Shown here in pieces: positions 57,533-64,000 of a stretch of DNA of 64,000 bases (position 1 is its first letter; each line of letters begins with the position of its first letter). Position numbers and translations under genes: made by a program. Source of the DNA: Notospermus geniculatus (lineage: Eukaryota; Nemertea; Pilidiophora; Heteronemertea; Lineidae); contig NMRB01000160.1 of the NCBI GenBank assembly GCA_002633025.1, forward strand, positions 453,919 to 517,918. Direction: 5' to 3'. The notes beneath the pieces were generated by a model, which made no database searches, was not told where the DNA came from, and saw only the letters and a program-made list of their open reading frames with translations.

Positions 57533-57788
57533 TTAAAGATAATATATCACGGATATTTTCGCGGGCCATGAAAATCATTGTTTATTTACATTTTGTTTGT
57601 TTATTTCTCGTTTTTCTTTGTCTTATGAGTAATTTGTTGGTGGCGTGCCCCTCTAGAAATTCTTTTGATACTGAAAACATTCAATTTGGTGGGTTGGCAT
57701 GTCCCAAAAGTCCAAAATAACATAATGTAAAGATCAATGTTTACAAACATTAAACGTAAACAATGAAGTCGTGATATATTATCTTTAA
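57533..57788. mobile_element. MITE with 19-bp perfect TIRs
   Basis: Ends TTAAAGATAATATATCACG and exact complement. The left and middle parts recur at 63759-64000, running off the window. A 65-aa open frame inside is not supported as a gene. Confidence 0.65.
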
Positions 57789-57881
57789 CCTGGAGTGGGG
57801 AAATCGATCGGAATCCCAACGGACTGCCGTCGGGCATGATTTTGGCCAGAGTAAATGATCCAACCGAGTTTTGATATAGTG

Positions 57882-58185
57882 ACCTGCACCACAAAACCAG
57901 TCGTAAGTCGCACGGAAAATGAACCTAAACGTACTGAGTTGACACCTGGCCCCGTATTCATAAAACTACTTAAGTCTTAGTGTAATACTTATCTTTTGTG
58001 TTGAACAAAGGATAAGTGTCATTCTTAGACTTAAGTAGTTTTATGAATACGGGGCCAGGAGATAAGGAAAGAAATAATCACTCAAGACTTCACAACAGTC
58101 AGACAATACTGAAATTGACAAATAATTTGGCCCCAAATTGCCAACCTCAGAGCGACTTACGACTGGTTTTGTGGTGCAGGGTCAG
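57882..58185. mobile_element. Foldback element with TGCACCACAAAACC tips
   Basis: About 30-bp terminal inverted repeats (TGCACCACAAAACCAGTCG and complement) near 57886 and 58152. Host of the nested GGGCC element at 57950. Confidence 0.65.
57950..58057. mobile_element. GGGCC-class foldback element nested in another
   Basis: Perfectly matching tips GGCCCCGTATTCATAAAACT and complement, about 39-bp arms ending near AGTCTTAG. It sits inside the larger inverted repeat 57882-58185. Confidence 0.7.
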
Positions 58186-58989
58186 CAATTAGCAAAAACT
58201 GCTTCCATGCTAATTTGATTTTTGTGGAAAAATGCACAATGAGTTGTTCTTTTTGTTTGAATTGGTTTAAAGTACATCAATTAGGAATTTGTCATCGTTT
58301 CATCAACTTTGCTGCCTTCGAGTAGTATTTAGAACACGGTCAACAGCAAATCTTAGGCTTATCATGTAAACCGCTGAAGTACGAAATTTGTAATGTTGAA
58401 ACAACTGTGAATTTCGTGGGCACGAATTTTTTACTGTCATTTTTGACTGGCGCAAGTTATTCCCTTTAATACAGGAACGAGTTTTACGTGAACACAAATG
58501 AATGTGCAGCAGATGTGTGACTTTAATCTTGCCAATAAAGGAGCATACAAAAAATGTTGCAAACACTTGAAAAAAGCAACACCCACGATATTTCTATCAC
58601 CACTTCGACCTGTTAGACCCAGATAAGAAAGCAATTGCTGTGATATAAATATTATACCTGTACATAATCTATGTCGTTTTCTTGATTAAATGAATAATAA
58701 CACAACACACCCTATTTATGAGTAACCTCGTTGGGCAATTCACACACGTACATGTACTACGATCTTTGAAGAAGCCGTTGTGACCAAGTGAAGCCTGGCA
58801 CTATGATTGCGAGGTCGAATAGTGGAGTTCGATCGTTTAAAAATTTTTGTTAACCCTTCATGTTCAGGAAAACAGTGTGTTATGTAAAATGTTCACAGAT
58901 GTACACCGCTGTATGAGATAGTGCTTTTTTCTTTGTCTTGTTTATGAGGTCACTGAAGCAAAACAGAGACACAACTTCATAGCAGTGTA

Positions 58990-59275
58990 CTCTCTAAACA
59001 GGAAAGAGCGAAATTTGGCTCTAAAAGAATAAGTTAGGACTGCTCTTTCAAGAGCGAAAGGATAAAAGAGCGAATTTTCAATTGAGCCATTGACACCATT
59101 CTTGTCAAAGATGCATTATCAGTTAAAAAATGCCTTATGTCATGTAAGACAACTATATGAACGAAAGCTAGAAATTAAATTCTGCAGGTGAGGGCCAGTC
59201 AGTTTCACGCGTTCTACGATTCCGCTCTTTTGAAAGAGTGGTCCCTTACTTATAGCTCTTTCTTTTTTAGAGAGA
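58990..59275. mobile_element. Foldback element with TCTCTAAA ends
   Basis: Left TCTCTAAACAGGAAAGAGC pairs with right GCTCTTTCTTTTTTAGAGA; the arms also share CTCTTTCAAGAGC. Confidence 0.6.
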
Positions 59276-60134
59276 TTGGGTCATGATCGGGGCAAATTTT
59301 GATCACACTTATTTCACCTGTAATATGGGCCCAACCGCACAGAGCTTATCTTTATGTTAAGGTCCACTACATGGGACTATTTCCCGGCGGACTACCGTCA
59401 ACGTGGTCCTCATGTAATTTTCTTTCTTTTGAGCATCACAGTATTGTTAGAATGTGTTTGTACAGCAGCCAGACGTGTTGTGTAATCATCCTTCAGAAAT
59501 TCCGTCCAAAATTTGGGTCGTCTTTTTCCTGAACTGCACCAAGAGACATATCACTTACTCAGGGGTTTCTTTGAAAAAGGGAAAAAATCAGGAAACTATT
59601 GTTTTGTGGGCTTTTTTTCGCTACAGGCATTTTCGTCCATAAAACAGTGTTAAAAAGATGATAAAAATTGTTCCTCTTTCAAGACTTAACAAACGTCCAG
59701 GACAAAAACACATGTAATCCAAATTTTTGATTTGAAACTTCGAAAATCCTGAGCCAGTTTATGTCCTTGGTCTCTATATTCATACCAACAACAAAGGGAA
59801 TTTCATCATCCGAAGTTCACCTTCAAAGGCGTCGACCAAAACAGCGGTTTTCCGCGCTACCGTGGTTTCTACAGACATCGGCGTCGCTCTTGCTTACGGG
59901 ACGAGTCAGTCCAGCTCAGAGGCTGATACTGGTGATGCTTGTGCCTGGTCAGAACTGCGTGACCGCGAAATGATCTGTTGTGGAAACGGGCCGAGGGACA
60001 AACACAAAGGCTACATACTGCAACTCTGTTTGCGATTAGTGTGTGGCTTGCACAGGAGGGGTCGCTCACCACATTCTCAAAGCAGGAATGGCGTTGCCTG
60101 TAAAAAGCACTAGGTAATCACGAAAATCGCTGTA

Positions 60135-60293
60135 ATGGAATCGAATGATGGTGAATTTCGTTATGACGAATTCTCGGAGTTGGCAGTCGAGGAAAGAGAC
60201 ACCCGCACCATGAGGATCGCGACCAGCACTATGTATAGCAAGTTTACACCAGAAAATAAAGCTTTTTACGATTCGTTTGGAAATAATAGTTGA
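60135..60293 (+). CDS. Small hypothetical ORF, 52 aa
   Basis: It opens MESNDGEFRYDEFSELAVEE and ends at TGA 60291-60293. The composition (acidic start, then a mixed polar segment with TPENKAFYDSFG) reads more like a protein than random frames nearby. No convincing splice donor or neighbouring exon is visible, and I do not recognise it. It could be a first exon, a fragment of a domesticated element or chance. Confidence 0.25.
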   Translation: MESNDGEFRYDEFSELAVEERDTRTMRIATSTMYSKFTPENKAFYDSFGNNS

Positions 60294-60429
60294 TTGATTT
60301 ATTAAAGGTGTATGAAAACACTGTCTGGGGACGAGATTGCAGTGCAACAACACATGCACAATGACTGCCTGTCGGCTTCATGGATTTGTAATGACGGCTA
60401 AGGATCGGCGCACATGGACGGCAAATAGC

Positions 60430-60535
60430 AATGCGGTAGGGGTGTTTTTAAAGTCGACTGGCCCGGCTGAATGACGATTCCAGCAGCGTTGGGTCAGTCG
60501 ACTTTAAAAACATCCCTACCGCATTGAGGATTGCG
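60430..60535. mobile_element. 106-bp foldback element
   Basis: Arms AATGCGGTAGGGGTGTTTTT and complement, with about 35 bp paired and one or two mismatches. Confidence 0.65.
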
Positions 60536-61544
60536 CCCAGCGCAAGGCCTGCTTTCCATTGGCGCTTTTCCGTGCGCGCAAAAGCTTGAAAGCATTGTTT
60601 GTTTCCGCTTCGTTGATCACGGCGCGAAAAAAAAAACAATGGAAAGTCGCCCTCACGCGCGAAGCCTCCAAGCAACTCGGGTCAAAAAAGCATAATGTAG
60701 ATGAATATGCATGATGACACAATGCCTAGTTAGGCCAATAGTGAGGACGCATGTTGTTCACTGAAAAGTTCCCCCATCTCCGATTATGGGCTGATTGCTG
60801 TCACCCTTCCTGTCAGTCACAAGCCTGGAACAGTTCGTGTTAAGAGGCCATTTCCTTTAGAAACATGACTGTTAGGCCTACCACATCAGAATGTTCTATT
60901 GTGTAACACTGGCATTTTCAAGTTGTTTTAACAATTTAAAAATTGTTATACAAACTGTACTCAGAATGAATGAACAGGTTCAGTACATTTTGGGGCAGCG
61001 GAAGCTACATTGAAAATATCGTACTGACTGCACAATAAATTTGCGCTTAAACAATGGTCCTTGACTTTGAAGGGATGCGCAATACAGTAGTATTTTATAG
61101 TTATCATTTACAGTAGGGAAACTGTAATAATCAAGGGGGAATTGTCCTTTAGAATCTTGACATAATGGCAGGAAATAAGCCGTTAGGTTTCATTCTCAGT
61201 TAATTTGACGAAGACAACAGCATTGAATGAAGTATCAATTCAAAACTTCATTTCTTGTGTTTCTGCTGTGACCTAATTTAGTCAGATCCTCAGAATTATG
61301 ATATCAAACACATGATCATCCATGTACCCTCACAGAAAATAAGTATGAATTGGAAGAACAAGGAAGTATAATTCACAAGGAGGGTGAGAGAGCATTAACT
61401 GCGTTTCATTCTCCAAACGACAAACTTGAGATCAATTTCATTGACATGTAGTTACTGGATTTTATATCGTATTTAAAAGGAGGGATTCAAAGGAGTGCAT
61501 TTTCGACTTGTTCTTGTGTGAGAATTACAAGTACTTTTGAAGTC

Positions 61545-62340
61545 ATGTTACTAATATATTGGTTGGGATTTTTTCTGCTCCTCTGTGTTGGGGAGAGCTT
61601 CGGCCGCGACGGTATGTCTTGCCAATTTCCTAGTCTTTTTTATCTGTACAAAATCTACATGAGTATTTCCCCTTCTGTCATGTCTTTAGGGGATCGGCCT
61701 TAAAATTCAAAGTGCCATTCATTCATTCCTAACAATTTTCGAAGGGGGGGGGCAAGGCCTTGTTAGAATTGGTTTAGGGGTGTATGAAACATGAGGGAGG
61801 TTGAGATCAGCGACTTATCATGGACGTATACAGATAGATTTCTGTACAACAAGGACAAAATTTGTGTACATTTCGATCCGTTTGCGTACTATAATGATCC
61901 GTGATAAGGTGCTGATCTCAACCTCCCTATTGATGTTATGGGGCCAACCAATCTTACATGTATACTGTAGAGGCGAAGAATGCCGGAATTTGCATTAGAT
62001 CTAAAACCACGATGCGATCCCTCCCAACCATTTTATTTCACGACTTTCATGTAATGCAGTCATCTTCTCCTTAGCATGTGAAAATAGCCCATAACCACAG
62101 CCTTTCTTATCATACCATGGTGATTAGTTTATGATCATACTTCAGGTTGTCAAGACACGTCATGGCACTATTGCTCTGACCCCAGTTATAATCGCTGCAA
62201 GAACGACGACTATGTCAGAAGTCGGTGTCCAAGATCCTGCGGTCTTTGCGATGATACGACGACTATGACAACACCAAGGACATCTACCGATGCGACAGCA
62301 ACCAACACTTTTTCTCCGAGGAAATCGACACAATCAGTCC
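61545..62340 (+). CDS. Secreted ShKT-domain protein, first two coding exons (partial)
   Basis: Exon 1 (61545-61611) encodes MLLIYWLGFFLLLCVGESFG, a typical signal peptide, with donor GACG|GTATGT (phase 1). Exon 2 (62146-62340) follows ATACTTCAG and ends TCC|GTAAGT, also phase 1-1. It encodes a six-cysteine ShKT module starting GCQDTSWHYC and closing SCGLC, then a Thr/Ser-rich linker. ShKT modules occur in secreted metalloproteases, tyrosinases and matrix proteins as well as in toxins, so the domain alone does not indicate toxicity. A possible TATA-like word lies near 61468-61476. The downstream exon seen here is broken, and the rest of the gene is not recognisable before the window ends. Confidence 0.65.
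61795..61927. mobile_element. Foldback element with GGGAGGTT tips and a third stem type
   Basis: The left tip GGGAGGTTGAGATCAGC pairs with the right tip GCTGATCTCAACCTCCC; the interior is unlike the other GGGAGG elements. It lies in the intron between the signal-peptide and ShKT exons. Confidence 0.65.
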
Positions 62341-62599
62341 GTAAGTAGGGAATATGTTCAAGGTTCTCTTTGAAATGTTCGAAAGGATGCAGTCAATCCC
62401 AGACAGGAGTGCTAGTTTCATAAAATACTTAACACAACATCAGCCCCGAAAAATGTGTTAACCTGCTCAATACATACATGTAGGCCTACATGTATCTTAT
62501 CAATTTGCTTAATCTCAAAATATGTCAAACTTTATGCCAAAATTATATTCTTGATTTTGCCCAATGGTTCCATATCACATCTTTTTACTTTCACGACAG

Positions 62600-62655
62600 G
62601 TTGTCAAGATACGTCATGGCACTATTGTTCTAATCCGATCTATATGGCAAGCCAA
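62600..62655 (+). pseudogene. Truncated second ShKT exon
   Basis: The sequence after TTCACGACAG repeats the start of the previous exon (GCQDTSWHYCSNP) with the same phase-1 acceptor. Homology fades after the second cysteine and runs into an AT-rich array of TTCATGAAAAAA-like units. Four of six cysteines are missing, so it cannot fold as a ShKT module; it is a broken exon unless the array was misassembled into it. Confidence 0.6.
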
Positions 62656-62689
62656 ACGTTGCAATATTCAATTCTACAAAATATTTTTG

Positions 62690-62965
62690 TTCCAAAAATA
62701 TATTCATTCATTAATGGTAAATATTCATTCATGAATGAAAAATATTGATTCATGAAAAAAATATTCAGTCATGAAAAGAATATTTGTTCATGAAAAAAAT
62801 ATTTATTCATGACAAAATATTTGTTTATGAAAAAAATATTTGTTGATGAAACAATATTTGTGGACGAAAAAAATATTTGTTCATGAAAAAAAATTTATTC
62901 ATGAAAAAATCTATTCATGAAAAAATATTTGTTCATGAAAAAAATATTTACTCATGAAAAAAACT
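62690..62965. repeat. AT-rich array of TTCATGAAAAAAATATT units
   Basis: About twelve short units (15-20 bp) interrupting the broken ShKT exon region. Looser units continue to 63210. Confidence 0.7.
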
Positions 62966-63103
62966 GTATAAATTTCTTCTGTATTCAATGAAAAATGTGT
63001 CCAATGAAAATATTTATCCCATACAAAAAAATCATCGCATACAAATATTTTTATCCCACAAAAATATTACATCCAGAACGAGTAACGAGCAGCAGTATTT
63101 CCA

Positions 63104-63268
63104 TTCAACACGAAATATTTTGGTTCAATCATCAGAGCCCTCTGTTGGAAAATGTGTCAGTATGCTTGCAACGTGAAAAATATCCATTCGATAATGAAAA
63201 TATTCATTCAACACGAAATATATTGGTTCAATCATCAGAGCCCTCTGTTGGAAAATGCGTCAGTATGC
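63104..63268. repeat. Direct repeat, about 63 bp, two copies
   Basis: TTCAACACGAAATATTTTGG to GTCAGTATGC at 63104-63167 and again at 63206-63268, with few changes. Confidence 0.65.
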
Positions 63269-63531
63269 CAAACGAGTTAAAGTTAGTATGCTCGCGCTTT
63301 GGAACGAACTCCGGCTACCCGTACTGATTGGTCCTGATGGGCCCCCGGGTAACATACGGCTGTGTATGTCCCTTATTAGACTCCCATTTTATGGTCCTTA
63401 TAGCGCCCCTTGTCTACTCAGACTGGCAGTTAAAGGTGAATTGGCGGCCTTACATACCCCCGTGTCCAGACAAATTTTAATGAGGTCCAATTTGATTGGA
63501 TGTTGGTGCATAGTGATGTCCCATCATGCCT

Positions 63532-64000
63532 ATAATTAGAAAATTGCGGAATACGTCAAAATATTGAATGATGACGTGATATTTTAAAATTGAGTGAACA
63601 CGTTACAACATCGGAGGACGTGATTTTTCAAAACAGAGTCAATCCGTCTGGACACAACAAGAGATACGTGCAATTGTTTTCTTTTCATTGTCAAATTTTC
63701 CTCGAAAGGTAGAATCAAAACCATTTCTTGTGACGTATTTTCCTTGACGTTTACCTTTTTAAAGATAATATATCACGGATATTTTCGCGGGCCATGAAAA
63801 TCATTGTTTATTTACATTTTGTTTGTTTATTTCTCGTTTTTCTTTGTCTTATGAGTAATTTGTTGGTGGCGTGCCCCTCTAGAAATTCTTTTGATACTGA
63901 AAACATTCAATTTGGTGGGTTGGCATGTCCCAAAAGTCCAAAATAACATAATGTAAAGATCAATGTTTACAAACATTAAACGTAAACAATGAAGTCGTGA
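63532..64000 (+). repeat. Near-identical copy of 57306-57774
   Basis: Constant offset of 6226 with no indel and one substitution that I notice (GTGTACC versus GTTTACC). It continues past the window edge. Confidence 0.85.

Noticed and set aside
57523-57720. 65-aa hydrophobic open frame, repeated near 63.8 kb
   Set aside because: Entirely inside a MITE; conserved only because the copies are nearly identical.

Overview
This window looks like intron-rich, AT-leaning nuclear DNA of a marine invertebrate animal. The signs are GT-AG introns, very dense short foldback transposons (MITEs), tRNA-derived SINE copies, minisatellites, frequent ACATGTA/TACATGTA palindromes and duplicated blocks that differ like two haplotypes. 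An amphioxus, acorn worm, echinoderm or similar animal would fit; I cannot name the species. There are no operons, bacterial genes, CRISPR arrays or rRNA genes. Layout: 1-4.6 kb is non-coding and full of foldback elements. 4.69-12.11 kb holds a 3.3-3.7 kb block present twice, with a short exact third overlap, which looks like two haplotypes placed in series. 12.1-22.8 kb is repeat-rich and has a promoter-like patch near 14.4 kb. 22.87-56.5 kb is one large plus-strand gene. 57-61.4 kb is again MITE and satellite sequence. 61.5-62.7 kb starts a small secreted ShKT-domain gene, and the last 469 bases copy a segment 6.2 kb upstream. Main gene: I join 13 coding exons (22899 to 55916) into a model of 1169 residues. 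It begins MGCNSS, a predicted myristoyl/palmitoyl membrane anchor, followed by Glu/Thr/Ser/Pro-rich low-complexity sequence. One giant exon (37958-40219, 754 codons) carries three CELC cysteine repeats and three amphipathic repeats. All twelve splice junctions are phase 1, so every internal exon is a length-symmetric cassette; several are only 27-63 nt. The 27-nt + 222-nt exon pair and a 45-nt exon each occur twice inside a tandem genomic duplication, which keeps the frame whether the duplication is biological or an assembly artefact. I do not recognise the family; the nearest general resemblance is to acylated glutamate-rich proteins. Other highlights: three hammerhead-ribozyme-like cores (CTGANGA, stem II, GAAA) in one repeat family; foldback elements that share outer tips (GGGCC-N-TATTC, or GGGAGGTTT) but have unrelated stems; and several filled/empty site pairs between duplicated blocks that show TA or TTAA target duplications.
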